Shown here piece by piece: positions 1 through 10,948 of a DNA stretch of 64,000 nt. Each line of letters starts with the position of its first letter. Position 1 is the first letter of the stretch. This DNA comes from Cyclaneusma minus (taxonomy: Eukaryota > Ascomycota > Leotiomycetes > Marthamycetales > Marthamycetaceae). Both the position numbers and the translations under genes were made by a program. The stretch is taken from NCBI GenBank assembly GCA_037179335.1, contig JAKZHN010000003.1, positions 744,001-808,000 on the forward strand, written 5' to 3'. Under the pieces are notes generated by a model, which made no database searches, was not told where the DNA came from, and saw only the letters and a program-made list of their open reading frames with translations.

Positions 1-2
1 TC

Positions 3-1070
3 GTCGAGACGATCGAATACGGCAACCTGGAGCGCTATGGAGTTCACGCCCTCCGAGTTTATCGCTATATCGTTCTTGAAGAGCTTCTGGCTGCCGTGAA
101 GGAAAAGTCTATCCCGATCCACTTCAACCGCAGATTCGACCACGTTGTATCCGAGACCGAAAACGATGTGACTTTCCAGTTCCAAGACGGCTCGACCGAA
201 ACTGCATCTCTCCTCATAGGAGCTGACGGCATCCGCTCAGCCGTGCGCCGCTACATTGCCCCGGACGTCAAGCCTGTCTTTGGATCGATGGCGGCGATCG
301 TTGCCGCTGTTCCCACAGCACAACTCGAACTACCGGAGAAAGACCTCAAGGATATGAACGACCCGACCAACACACATCCAATTCCTTCCGCTATTGTGGT
401 TCCTCGCCTCGGCGCCATGGTCTTTGCACCCCAGACGTACAACGGGGACGAAGTCATGATCACCGTGCAGCGTCCTATGGCCGAAGCTCCTGGAGGCAAC
501 TGGTCCGCGATCGACGCCGACAAGGAGTATCTCAAGTCTCTCTTCCGCCAGAACGTCGAACGCTTCCCTCCAATTGTGCAGAACGCCGTCCGTGACATCC
601 CGGACGATAAGCTGATCCTCTGGGCCTTCTATCAAATCCCGCGCCTGGAGCGCTGGACATCGGCAAAGAGACCAGGAGGCTTCGGACGTGTGATTATTGT
701 TGGTGACAGCGCGCATGCAATCCCACCTAGCTCGGGCCAGGGTGTAAACCAAGCTTTCGAGGATGTCTACATGGTTGCCCGCGTACTCGGAAGATTGTTG
801 GCCTCTGAGAAGAGTCCGGGCAACAATGATCTGGAGCAAGCGCTATTCTCCTGGCAAGAATTCCGCCAAGCTCGTGTGGACCGCGTGCTTGAGCTGAACA
901 GACAGATGGATTTGAGGAGAATGCCCAAGGCCCCCGGCGCTGCAGAGGATAACAAGGAAGAGCTCATGGATATGGGCGTTATGTTTGATTGGTTGTTTAA
1001 TATAGACTTTGAGGGCGGGGTGGGCCAATGTTTGAAAGAGGTGACTGGGAGTACGCGAACCGGTCTCTAG
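3..1070 (+). CDS. FAD-dependent monooxygenase, 5' end outside window
   Basis: The frame is open from base 3, so the N-terminus with the GxGxxG nucleotide-binding fold lies upstream of the window. Two signatures of class A flavoprotein hydroxylases (salicylate hydroxylase and zeaxanthin epoxidase type, FAD_binding_3) are visible: the DG motif in LLIGADGIRSAVR and the GD motif in IIVGDSAHAIPPSSGQG, followed by the helix of the FAD domain. Such enzymes use NAD(P)H and O2 to hydroxylate aromatic or polyketide substrates; the substrate here cannot be read. It ends in TAG at 1068-1070. A transporter of the MFS type lies downstream on the same strand, which would fit a small metabolite cluster, but that is inference from adjacency only. 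Confidence 0.85.
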   Translation, partial: VETIEYGNLERYGVHALRVYRYIVLEELLAAVKEKSIPIHFNRRFDHVVSETENDVTFQFQDGSTETASLLIGADGIRSAVRRYIAPDVKPVFGSMAAIVAAVPTAQLELPEKDLKDMNDPTNTHPIPSAIVVPRLGAMVFAPQTYNGDEVMITVQRPMAEAPGGNWSAIDADKEYLKSLFRQNVERFPPIVQNAVRDIPDDKLILWAFYQIPRLERWTSAKRPGGFGRVIIVGDSAHAIPPSSGQGVNQAFEDVYMVARVLGRLLASEKSPGNNDLEQALFSWQEFRQARVDRVLELNRQMDLRRMPKAPGAAEDNKEELMDMGVMFDWLFNIDFEGGVGQCLKEVTGSTRTGL

Positions 1071-1873
1071 AGGTGTATACAAGCTTTTCTGGCTTACAAA
1101 TGCTCGAATCAGCGTGATGAGTTGTACCTTCTACTTTGCTAGCTAGTCTCAGTAAGTTTTTTGCCATCGATCCAGGGTATGAATGGACGATAAAGTGTTT
1201 GAGGAGTCAATTCCCGCATCTACCAAAATCTGGAAGGCTGAGCGGTTATGTGACTTTCACCCAGAATCTAAACGCCGGAGTCGCCCACTGCTCTCTTTCA
1301 TGCAGACCTACTCATCATGCATCTCACGGCGAATTTGTCTTTAGGCCCGAGCCCTCGGCGTGGGTCGTATGCATGAACTTGACAAAGTTGGTACGTGATG
1401 CCCCAGATATATTCAGCATGGTAATACCTTAACTGAAAAGCAATGTACTCAAGCGCTCAAAATCAGGAACTAACTCCGAGCCCTGAACATGTTACACGTG
1501 AATTATTAATTGCTCAAGTTAAGCCAATCAACATTGGGGTTGTGACGACTAACGAGTCGACGACCATGATATGATTCTATTCTTAGACTCAGCCAACTTC
1601 AACTTCCTGATATTGGATGTTGGTGAGAGTCTGCCTGGAGTTCTGCAGAGAGATATTGATCATCTCAACTTGAAATCCACGCTGATAACAGTATAACTAA
1701 GTCGCAAGTAACCATTTTTTTCTCCACGGATGTCGAGTTTATTCAAAACAAATTAACAATTCGTTCCGTCAATATGTTAGGTATCCTTCCCTTTACCAGC
1801 GCGTGATTCTCAACAGAATTCCTTGTATCCAAATACGTCACCCTTCTCCAAAAATCCAGAAAAAATCTCCTAA
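1071..1873. other. Intergenic region, no gene seen
   Basis: About 800 bases, AT-richer than the genes around it, with only short unsupported ORFs. It must hold the terminator of the monooxygenase gene and the promoter and possibly a first small exon of the MFS gene. An ATG at 1774 followed by GTATCC at 1781 could be such an exon, but no acceptor that restores frame was found. Confidence 0.5.
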
Positions 1874-3327
1874 CCTTCTACAACAATCAATCCCCCAAAG
1901 ACCAAATTCTACGAAATTCTCTTCTTCCTAGCCCTGAGCTCTGCTCAACTTCTCTCCCTCGCCTGCCGAGGCAAGGGCCTTCTTCCAGCATCCATCATCG
2001 CCCTCAGTTTCAACACCACCTCTCCCGCCCAAAGCAGCTGCTTCTCAGCATCCTACACCCTAACCATCGGAACCTTCATCCTCCTCGCCGGCCGCTTAGG
2101 CGACACATATGGCCACCGATCTCTCCTCATATCCGGATACTCCTGGCTCGCCCTCTGGTCGCTACTCGGCGGCCTCAGTGTCTACACAAACTCGATCATA
2201 TTCTTCGATATATGCCGTGCGATGCAGGGCATTGGAAGTGCCTTGACTTTGCCAAATGCAATGGCTCTGCTTGGTCAGGCCTATCCGTCCGGAGAGAAGA
2301 AGAATAAGGCGTTTGCGATCTTTGGAGCTTGTGCGCCTAATGGATTCTTGTTTGGTGCGCTTTTTTCGAGCTTGTTGGCGCAGTTGGCGTGGTGGCCGTG
2401 GGCGTTTTGGGTCACGGCTATACTCTCGGCAGGTCTGGTGGGACTTGTTATATGGGTTGTGCCTAAGACGTCAAACTCGGAGAGCAGTGATGGGCGTCTG
2501 CAGCATCTGGACTGGTTTGGATGCTTGACGGGCGTAGTTGGGCTGGTGTTGACCAACTTGTCTTGGAACCTTGCTCCGATTTACGGATGGTCAAAGAGCT
2601 ATGTGATCGTTTGTTTGGTTTAGGTATTCTGTTGCTTTGTGTTTTTGTATGGAATGAGTGCAGGGTGAAGTCGCCCATCCTACCCATCCGAGACATATCA
2701 CGAGACGCCGTTCTCGTGCTCTTAATCGTCGGTTTTGGATGGTCAAGTTTCGGGCAAGCGCTCTTCTACTACTTTCAATTTGTTCAACAACTACGGCATT
2801 CTACGGCTCTCAGCTCCGTCGCTCAGATTAGCGGATCTTCCATCTCTGGCTTGGTGGCTGCGATGACAGCTGGACTTCTTCTGAGTAAAGTTCGCGTCTC
2901 TTTCATCTTACTTATTTCTTCGTTGGCATTTTGTGTTGGGAATATACTCACTGCCACTTTACCTGTGAATCAGTCTTACTGGTATCAAGCATTTTGGATC
3001 CAAGTTGTTATGCTGTGGGGGATGGATATGAGTTTCCCTGCAGCAGCAGTGATCATGAGTGATTTGGTTCCTCAGAGTCAACAAGGAATCGTTGCGTCTT
3101 TGGTGGCGACTGTGGTCAATCATTCTATGTCGATCGGGTTGGGAGTTTCGGGGACAGTGGCGTCACAGATTTCAAGTGATGGAGGTGATCTGCTGGCACA
3201 ATTTCGAGGGGCTTGGTATGCTGGCATTGGGCTTAGTGGGTTCGGTGTTATCCTGGCGCTTCATTTTGCGAGTGTATATAAGGGATCTCCGAGCATGAAA
3301 AATGGTCATGGTGAAGGAGAGGCCTAA
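1874..3327 (+). CDS. MFS transporter (DHA2-like), broken by a one-base frameshift near 2620
   Basis: The frame opens after a stop at 1871 and begins with a hydrophobic helix (SSAQLLSLAC). MFS motif A (GRLGDTYGHR) lies near 2095 and a motif-C-like glycine-rich helix (GIGSALTLPNAMALLG) near 2228, as in 14-helix drug:H+ antiporters. The protein reads through ...YGWSKSYVIVCLV and then meets TAG at 2621; the continuation LGILLLCVFVW is in the frame one base back. A splice explanation would need a 33-nt intron, which is unlikely, and the two parts join as one helix, so a one-base deletion or sequencing error in GGTTTAGG is favoured. The C-terminal part (2620-3327) has several more helices and a normal stop. 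No convincing ATG was found; a small 5' exon may be missing. It is either a recent pseudogene or an assembly error. Confidence 0.65.
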
Positions 3328-4776
3328 GACTGGGCTTCCGAGGTGGTTAGATATTGAACTTTGTTGGACTTCGTCTATACCTACCTAGGATACTGAGTCA
3401 TACTTAGCTGCCCGAGAATTCTTACATATAGCATCAACATCTACAGTGATATTTCACCGGGGTGGATAAGGGAATCCGATGATTAGAAATACAGCAGTTC
3501 CGAGCACAAGTTGGTGAGCCCCCGTACTCAGTCACGAGAGCATCAGCTCGCACCCTACCCGTAAATACATCCTGTCTCCGAGACACGAGCTATGGAGGAG
3601 CTCAGGAGTGAATGCGATCGATCCAAGCCGCCAGAGTGCCTCCAACTTGCCATAGTCTTAAGGTGGGGCGGCCTCGGGAGACTTACAAGTCTGGTTGGCC
3701 CCAACACTTTCTCACCTCACAACGTCCATCCCTCTGCGCAGCACACAACCTCCATACGAAAAGCGCTGATTGATTTCTCTATCCTCATAAACATACAACG
3801 TTCCCCATCGCGAATCCACACAGCGTGCCCCATTCATTCACCCAAACATGCACCGCACCGCATCGTAGCATCCATCCCTCATCATGAAATATCTGTCCCC
3901 GAGCCTCGAATTCGTTCGCTTTTTCTCCCCCCGAAACACACCGCACGAAAGAACACAGGTCCAGCCCAGCCCAGACCAAGCCCGTTGTTCAATAGCCCAA
4001 GTCACAGTCGTCGCTTTGGCCACCACACTTCTCGACAAAGAACACAATCACACGCCCAAACAAAGTCCTAAGCAAAGTGCAAAAACTGAAAGTTGCAAAA
4101 AACCAGATTAAAGTAAAAAATGCTGTGGTCCAGCAGAACTAGCAAAGAAATGCTACCTAACAAAAACCCTGGAAAGCCCCTCTTACTTTTTGCCGGTATT
4201 GAGACATCCATCCGAATGAGAAGAAAGGCATCATCAGCAGCCAACGCCGCGTCCAGAGTCTCCTCCTCCTTTGTGAATGATGAAATAAGATGAATTGAAT
4301 TCCGCCTCGGTAGCATGAACGAGTTTACATGTAAGTGCAAAAGCGGCGGCCATCAATCGAATTCCGCCAAAGGTCGTATCTCATACCCATTCGTCTTCAT
4401 TATTCTCCTCCTTCCTTCATGCCGATTCGTGTTCATCGAGAGGTGGCAGGTCACCGACCACGGTTGTGCACACGCTGAGGGTGTCGGGGTTAGCACCAGC
4501 GGGATTGGGGTCTGCTATGCTGGGCATGCTCTGGATTGGGCCTGTCCATGGTTCATCGGGGTTCGGGGTTCGTTGCGGGCTCGGGTTTCGACGTCTGAAT
4601 AGAGAAGTTATGGACGACAGCGGATTTGACAGCCCGCTGGCGCTGTTTCGCCTACTGCCTTGTGCGCTTGTGCTGGCGTCGGGTGCCGATTGTGAGATAG
4701 GTGAGTGGGGTGGCTGATCGGAGTGTGATGGTCAGCATGGCGCCTTGTGACCGAGTGAGGCGTCAAGTAATGCAAT
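3328..4776. other. Intergenic region, no gene seen
   Basis: 1.45 kb between the MFS gene and the 3' end of the PPZ gene. Small ORFs exist in several frames but show no recognisable motif, no codon pattern like the neighbours and no supporting splice signals. Pyrimidine-rich and CA-rich stretches are present around 3730-4080. Confidence 0.5.
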
Positions 4777-6538
4777 CTAGACAGACTGCGGATGTTGGCT
4801 CGCAGGCTTGGGATATATATTAGCAGTTACATCACGGTTATAGATGGCATGATAGATGGCAATGACAATAGATGGCAGATGAAGGAGAAAAGTGAGCGAA
4901 GGACATACCGGACTGTTCAGCATGCTTTGTCTCTTGCTTCGTCCCTTCTTGATATGATTCTTTAGGGCGCTGGAGTCGAGAGGCTTCAAAAGCTCGAAGC
5001 TACACAGCAATTCGCTGGAGACGCTCATGACTGCTCCCCAGTTGTCAAATTCGCCACAATACTGTGAGACGTGTTAGCTGGCGGAAGCAGGGGAGGGGCA
5101 ACAGCAAACTTACGTTTGGCGCACTAAAAACTGTAACTAGCACTCGGTCATTGAAGAACTCATATCCGTCCTCGACTACCATGTGCGCTCGGCAAACCAG
5201 GTCAAAGTCATGCCTGGTTAAGAAGTCTGTAATAACCTTCTTCCCGAAACAATAGCTCACTCCTCGTTCATTCGTCTCCCAATCTTGGTCCATATCGGCC
5301 GGATCAGACCAAAGCAAGTCGTTCAGCAGGCCATAGTCTGGAACATCTGTTGGACGTGCAATGTTTCGAATGTCATCCATGTGACTCAGAGAAGGCGACA
5401 GACCACCATGTACACAGAAGATCTTGCCAGCAACAATGGCAGCGATTGGAAGAGTATTGAAAGCATCAACGAAGGTCTTCCATACCTTGATGTTGCATCT
5501 TCTCTTGCACTCGTCGTAGAAACCGTAAACACGGGTGACATTTGCACATTCATGGTTGCCTCTCAGGAGGAAGAAATTCTCGGGAAACTTGAGTTTGTAG
5601 CACATCAACAGAAGAATAGTCTCCAGTGATTGCTTGCCTCTGTCGACATAGTCTCCCAGGAACAGGTAGTTGGCAGTAGGAGGAAAACCGCACATCTCAA
5701 ACATTCGGATCAGGTCAGTGAATTGACCATGAATATCGCCTACGATCTTAACAGGCGCATCGAGCTCGATGAGTGCGGGCTGAGATAGGAACACTTCTCG
5801 GACCTTGGTGCAGATGGACGTAATCTCTGCGTTCTTCAAACACAGGGCTTTGGTAACCTTACCAGCATAGGCAGCATCCAGCAGACGATTGATATAGTCA
5901 TCGATATCTTTGGTTTCCACTTCACCAATACCCATACCCGGAGAACTAGATATTCTGCCATCCTCTGCGGAGGGAGACATGGCAGGGTCAGACGATATGG
6001 GATTGACCACACTCGGTCGTCGTTGAACCAAGATCGACTTTCCAGCGGATTGCAGATGGGCATGCGAATTGGCAGATCCGGTCGGTGGCTGATCTGATAC
6101 ACTTCCAACCTCGCCGCTCTGTTGGGCATTACTTACATCGGAATGGCCGTGACCGAGCGAGGCAGACTGGATAGGAGATGGAGGGGGCTGCGATTCCTCG
6201 GTAGGAGATTGCGCTTCATTGGACTCTTGAGTGGTGATGGGTGGAGGGAGGGACCCGGCCCGAGAGTGTGCGCGACCACTTCTTCCAGACCTCACAGATG
6301 CAGCATCAGTTCTGTCAAGCTCTGATATGTTGGATATAGAATTGCGTGGGCTGTCTCTGGCGCTGGTGCCCGGGATCTTGGACCTCAGAGCTCGGAATGA
6401 TCGCGAGGACTCTTTGGTGTCGGACTTGCTAAAAGAAGGCGACGCTTGAAGAATGTCTGGGCCTGTCTCAAGGGACGTTCTAGACTGGTTCTTCGGAGTG
6501 GAGGCGCTGGAGCCTGGCTTCGAGTTCTGGTTACCCAT
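4777..6538 (-). CDS. ppz1: PPZ-type Ser/Thr protein phosphatase, three exons
   Basis: Exons at 6538-5114, 5061-4909 and 4806-4777 give about 535 residues. The first intron (5113-5062) is GTAAGT...GCTAAC...CAG and interrupts the conserved FSAPN|YCGEFDN. The second (4908-4807) starts GTATGTCC; it is a multiple of three and also open if unspliced. The N-terminal 210 residues are Ser/Pro-rich and start with Met-Gly-Asn, a likely N-myristoylation site. The catalytic part follows with the metal-binding motifs of the PP1 family: GDIHGQ (267-272), GDYVDRG (295-301), GNHE (327-330) and HGGLSP. A long Ser-rich N-extension on a PP1-like core is the hallmark of fungal PPZ phosphatases, which act in salt tolerance, cell-wall integrity and K+ homeostasis. 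The last-exon acceptor could also be CAG at 4791, giving a shorter tail. Confidence 0.93.
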
Positions 6539-7609
6539 TTTGATGGACTTGAACCCCTCAGGTCGTCAATAATGATGTAATCGTCGCGGTTGAGGCACAA
6601 AAGGCGTGATAGTGCGCCTTTGAGCTGCTAGCTTCGGATATGTAGGGTGACTGTGGACTCTGCCAAAACGCAGGCGCTCGCAGCCAACAACAGTCAACCG
6701 GCAGTAGGCTGAGTGAAGGTCTGAGTGAGGGCAGGTATGGTCCAGTGCTCGCTGTCTCTGCAGAGCAGATGGTGGTGAGGGTGTGACGGTGGTCGTATCT
6801 CGAGGCCAACGAGGGTAATTAGGGTGGTCGCAGGAGAGTGATGTGATAAAGGCGAATGCCCTCGAAACGGTACAAGCGCGCGGGGCTCAGGCTGCGGAAA
6901 GTAGGCTGCGTGCAAAAGAGATGTCAGTGGGGAGATGCAACTTCAGAATACAGAGTGTCATGCCAAGCGGCAGAAGTTGAGGCTGGGCAGAGCTGAAGAC
7001 AGGAAGGTGCCACTGTACCTGTCGGGGAGTCATCCAGTTTCCATTGAGGAACAAAAGATTGGCGGGGACGACGACAGGATCGGGGGAGCAAAACGAGCGG
7101 GCGACTTCGATCGGTCTTCGGGCGTGTCGATGGCAGCAGACGGGGTGCTCGTGATGTGGTTGTGGAGTTGGCGTGGGAAGCGGTATGTACCTTGACAGTT
7201 GAGTCTAGACGGTCGGTGACGATCCCCACAATAGCCGCGCTTAGAGCCGCGCGCTAAACTACGGCGGCCGTTACAGACCACATGCGCTGCCACTACTGTT
7301 GCGCTGGTCCCTCTCTCCCAACTGCAACTTCAAATATGTGGCTGGCGTTCATCACCATCGTGAATTTCAGATTCACGTGCTAGTAGCTTCGCCAGTTCTT
7401 CGATTCTTCTGTTGCAATGGGCTTTTCCTAGCTGATGATGCTTCCCAAACTCCCACGCGCGCCAAGGCCCCAGCTCCGTCCTCCATCGACCCTCTTCTGC
7501 TCTGCGCAGCCCTCCAATTGACCAGCAAGCTTACTTCTAAGGGTCCAGCCGTTAACGAAAGCCATATTTCGCTCCAGGGCCCTCAATTCTTGGCATCCCT
7601 TCCTCCAAA
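6539..7609. other. Divergent intergenic region between PPZ and kinase genes
   Basis: About 1.07 kb between two start codons pointing away from each other, so it holds both promoters and both 5' leaders. PPZ genes often have long leaders. CT-rich stretches occur near 7300-7600, upstream of the kinase start. No TATA box or further gene was recognised. Confidence 0.55.
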
Positions 7610-8564
7610 ATGGGGTCCTTCATTTCCATCTCTCCTGATCAGTTGCCCGATGCCGAAATACCGGCCATGGACTTCCTGGACTCTACATTCTTCAAGATCC
7701 ATCCATCAGGCCAACGTCTTCCATCACCAGCGGAGGTCAGGTCATTGTCGTCCGATGCGGAAACCAGTCCTCAGCCGCTTCCCGTCGTCTTCAAAGATTT
7801 AGGCCTCTTGGTGAAGTTTGGACCTCATGTACCCGTCTCCGAAGCACTATGTTTACGGGTACTCAAGAAGGCACTTGGCGAGAAATTCCCTGTGCCTGAA
7901 GTTTACGGATGGCAAGTCGATGAAAAGCATGGTCAGGTGTTCGTCTACATGGAATTCATTCGAGGTCAAACACTGAAGGAACGCTGGGACTTTTTGGACG
8001 ATGATGAGAAAGCCATAGTTTGTAGCGAGCTTCACCGAATCATGGGATCGATACGCAGTCTGGAGCAGAAACCATCAGATCCTTTCATCGGTATGTCCTG
8101 AGCTCCATCTTCTCTTATGATTCCAATAGTCGGTAGGATCGATCACCCGCTCTGCTCTACTTGATCTCGTCTTCGAGTTCATGCCTGGAGCTGGACCATT
8201 CTCCAGTGTCAAAGCCTTCAATGACTGGTTCGACTGGCTTCCCCAACGATTTCTGCCAGAGTCAAGAAGATACGAGGAACCTCGCCGAGCTCTTTTGCCA
8301 GATACAGCAGCCGTCACTTTCACCCATGGCGATCTCCACGGGGGCAACATCATGCTCTCGCTTTCAAATCCTCCCCAAGTTCTCGCGATTGTTGACTGGG
8401 CCCAGGCGGGGTGGTATCCGGACTACTGGGAGTATTGCAAAGTGGGACACACCTCTCACCACGCAGGAGAATGGCGGAACAAGTGGGTCCCAATGTTTTT
8501 GGAGCCCCGAGAGGATGAGCTGTATGCTTTTGCCGAATATGTGGCGTCTATAGGCTCAATTTGA
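7610..8564 (+). CDS. APH-family phosphotransferase (aminoglycoside/choline kinase fold), two exons
   Basis: Exons 7610-8090 and 8137-8564 with a 46-nt intron (GTATGTCC...TAG) give 302 residues; the splice joins PFIG|SITRSALL in frame. The kinase-like catalytic loop HGDLHGGN is at residues 224-231, and the Mg2+-binding Asp is in IVDWAQAGWYP (Asp247). An ion-pair lysine region (VKFG) and the hinge YMEFIRGQTLKERW are also seen. Fungal genomes carry many members of this APH family; their substrates are mostly unknown and they are not antibiotic resistance genes as such. The start was chosen because it is the first ATG of the open frame and sits in AAAATGG. Confidence 0.85.
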
Positions 8565-8644
8565 GATCACGCAAACTATGGATAGCTTAGGAGCAGGAGA
8601 ATGGCATAGAGTTGGGACAGAATCCAAGCGGACATACAGTTTGG

Positions 8645-8876
8645 CGGAAAAAGTCTGATCCCCCCTTCAATGATTGCGAGTACCCCTAAGGATTGGGAAT
8701 ATTTCCAATGATTGGAAGTATTCTTAATGATTGGGAATAATCCAAGTAATTAGGGATATTCCAAAAGATCGGAAATTCGCCAAGGGATTTGGAATTCTCA
8801 CAGGATTGAAAACACAAGTGCGTACTAACCGCCACCACAGAGTTGTTTTCATGAAGGAGGTGCAGACTTTTTTCAT
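8645..8876. mobile_element. MITE-like element with terminal inverted repeats
   Basis: The left end reads GGAAAAAGTCTGATCCCCCC and the right end, reverse-complemented, reads GAAAAAAGTCTGCACCTCCT, a terminal inverted repeat of about 23 bp with a few mismatches. The interior of about 180 bp is AT-rich, non-coding and built of short repeats containing GGGAATATTCC-like palindromes. Size, inverted ends and lack of coding capacity fit a miniature inverted-repeat transposable element. A third copy of the same end is at about 10012-10036. No target-site duplication was identified with certainty. Confidence 0.5.
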
Positions 8877-9015
8877 CCCACTGAATGTCATAGCCAGATT
8901 GCGGTTTACAGCCGCCAGGGCCTACTTCCAAATACTTGGAATATTCCCGGTTCCTCAGAATATTCCCAGCTATTCAGAAAGATCCCGGCTACTTGGATGA
9001 TTTCCAGTCACTTGG
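8690..9015. repeat. Degenerate short-period AATATTCC-type repeats
   Basis: Runs such as ATTGGGAATATTTCCAAT, TTGGAATATTCCCGG and TCAGAATATTCCCAG recur roughly every 16-20 bases in both orientations. They extend from inside the MITE-like element into the flank before the gene at 9247. No coding frame explains them. Confidence 0.6.
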
Positions 9016-9246
9016 ATGGCTCTCAATTAGTTGTTTCACGAACAGATCTGTACCGTCTCGAGCTTCACTGGATCAAGCCTGAGTGAATGGGTCCTAGGAT
9101 GCCGCGTCTGAAGCATACCCGAATGAGGAAGTACAAAAGACGCACCTTCCCTCCGCCTCCAACACCACCACCGAGCTTCAACACAAACACCAACCCATCC
9201 TCACCTCCACCATCCACCCGAGCCACCCGAACCAATCTCACCCATC

Positions 9247-9900
9247 ATGGCCGACCAAATCCCACGCCCCGTCTACCTCGTAACCTCCCGCATCGGCCAC
9301 TCCCGCCGCCGCATGGCCCTCTTCGTCCCCTCGCTCATATCTCCCTCGCGCGGCACTCTAATCCAAGTCATCGGCGCCCCCATGACCGGCTTCACTCTCC
9401 AATTCAAACGCAACTGCGACCCAACCTCCGAAACCGGCCACCTAGCCAAAGAACTCCTCGGCCACATCCCCTCTTCCCATGTCTACGAGTCAGCCCCCAG
9501 CACCCTTCCGTCCCAAACTCAACAAGTGCATACTGCAAGACTTCTGAGAGGTGACGTCGTTCTGACCCCTGTTTCGACACAAAACCCCACCGCTGCTGAC
9601 GCCGATGACGACGATGAAATGAAACCGAGAAGTGATATTGAAAGGGCTGCGCTCACGGTTCCGGTTCCGAGGGCTGCTTCGAATCCGTTGGCGCCGGTTG
9701 ATGGGGTGGAGACGAAGGATTCTCAGAATTGGATGCGGGAGTACTTGCAGCTGCTGGTGAATAAGGGGTGGCTTGACAGAAGCGCGATGGAAATCCTGAC
9801 GCTGCATGAGGATGCTCCGGAACAGGGGATTATGAGCGCGCTTTCGAGTTCGAGATTGGCCGGTTCGCCGTTGTGGCAGTCGTCTACAGCTCCTGAATGA
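9247..9900 (+). CDS. Uncharacterised fungal protein, paralogue of the gene at 11181-11905
   Basis: A single exon encodes 217 residues with a C-rich third-position bias typical of the expressed genes here. The N-terminal part (PVYLVTSRIGHSRRRMALFV, then GTLIQVIGAPMTGFTLQFKR) and the C-terminal part (QNWMREYLQLLVNKGWL) match the minus-strand paralogue 1.3 kb away. The middle is acidic and variable. The pattern of a short YLVxxxxxxxxRxALFVP strand pair followed by GTLIxxxGxxxxGxxLxFKR looks like a small compact fungal domain, but I cannot name the family. No signal peptide or membrane helix is seen. A MITE-like element and short repeats lie on both sides, so the locus may have been duplicated and inverted with their help. 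Confidence 0.75.
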   Translation: MADQIPRPVYLVTSRIGHSRRRMALFVPSLISPSRGTLIQVIGAPMTGFTLQFKRNCDPTSETGHLAKELLGHIPSSHVYESAPSTLPSQTQQVHTARLLRGDVVLTPVSTQNPTAADADDDDEMKPRSDIERAALTVPVPRAASNPLAPVDGVETKDSQNWMREYLQLLVNKGWLDRSAMEILTLHEDAPEQGIMSALSSSRLAGSPLWQSSTAPE

Positions 9901-10011
9901 GGCTGACGGGAGTGAGACTGAAAGAGGTGGTTTCGATGGATGTGAGCGGTCATTTTCTTTAAGCGGCGAGGTTGGCAGGAGAATGGGAAGTGAAATGAAG
10001 ACGGACATTGG

Positions 10012-10230
10012 GACGAAAAAATGTCTGCACCCCCTTTCGAAATCGTAAACCAACATGTGACAGTGGTCAAAATGAAGTTCTGTTTTGTTACTCCGAATTT
10101 CCTAATCCTGGTCTTTTGGAATATTCTCAATCATCGAGAGTATTAATTACCCACAGCGGATATTCCCGACTACTAAGGATACTCCCAATCTTTGGGGATG
10201 TTCCTGATCTTTGGGGAGATTCCCAATCAC
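10012..10230. repeat. Partial copy of the MITE-like element at 8645
   Basis: Starts with GACGAAAAAATGTCTGCACC, which matches both ends of the 8645-8876 element, and continues into short repeats of the type TTGGAATATTCTCAAT and GGATATTCCCGACTAC. No matching second end was found, so this copy looks truncated. Confidence 0.5.
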
Positions 10231-10908
10231 CCAAGGGGCCTCAGAGTTTCTTCGCCTGGCTGTAGCATGGAGTCCAAAGGACTTCAATACATGATGTGGT
10301 TGGTGCCATGTGTTGTGAGCTTGATCAGTCTCGTAAACTTGTGGATGTCATAGTCCTGGCGGACATCGGTATTTTGATTGCACATGCAGTTGTTGTCTTC
10401 CGAGCACTTAGCCGTAGTAGTGGCTGCGAACTCTTCTGGAAGACTCGAGGCGCTCAGTGGACAAGGGGATCTGAAACCTACATGTACCTATGGATATGCT
10501 GCATATCTCCTACCCAAGTATCTAGAATGATAACAACGCCTTTTTAATGCATAACCCTGATCCCCAAGCCCCGAACAGCCTCTAATCTCTTTCCCAAACA
10601 TCATCCTTTCACTCCCACCCCACCCCCCAAATTTCCACCACCACCCGCACCCACGACGCAAACTGTCTTCCTCCCAGCTCACCTCTGCTCGCACAACACC
10701 ACCACCCGCCCCCTTCCCCCACCAACAAACAACCTCCCCCGGGACACTCTCCGCCCGCAACCCCCCATCAAAGCAATTCAAAAGATATTGAGCTGTGTCT
10801 GACTCGCACAGACATCCTTCTGAGTTTTACCGGTCATCCGGATATCATGGCTGTACCCCTAAAGGTGTACCGTGCTTGTCAAGTCCTTTAGGGCATGATA
10901 CTAGAAAT

Positions 10909-10948
10909 CCCTGATAATCAGACGCGCTACCGTTGCGCCAACAGCTCT
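10909..10948 (-). other. Degenerate tRNA-like fragment (D-arm and shrunken anticodon arm)
   Basis: On the minus strand the run GAGCTGTTGGCGCAACGGTA, followed by GCGCGTCTGA, matches the acceptor start, A box and D-arm of a tRNA. The anticodon arm TCTGA-TTA-TCAGG keeps its stem but has a 3-base loop, and no proper T-arm or CCA-side acceptor follows. It is not a working tRNA; a pseudo-tRNA or the head of a SINE are the options. Confidence 0.4.

Noticed and set aside
3592..4111. Overlapping ORFs between the MFS and PPZ genes
   Set aside because: No motifs, low-complexity composition and no splice support.
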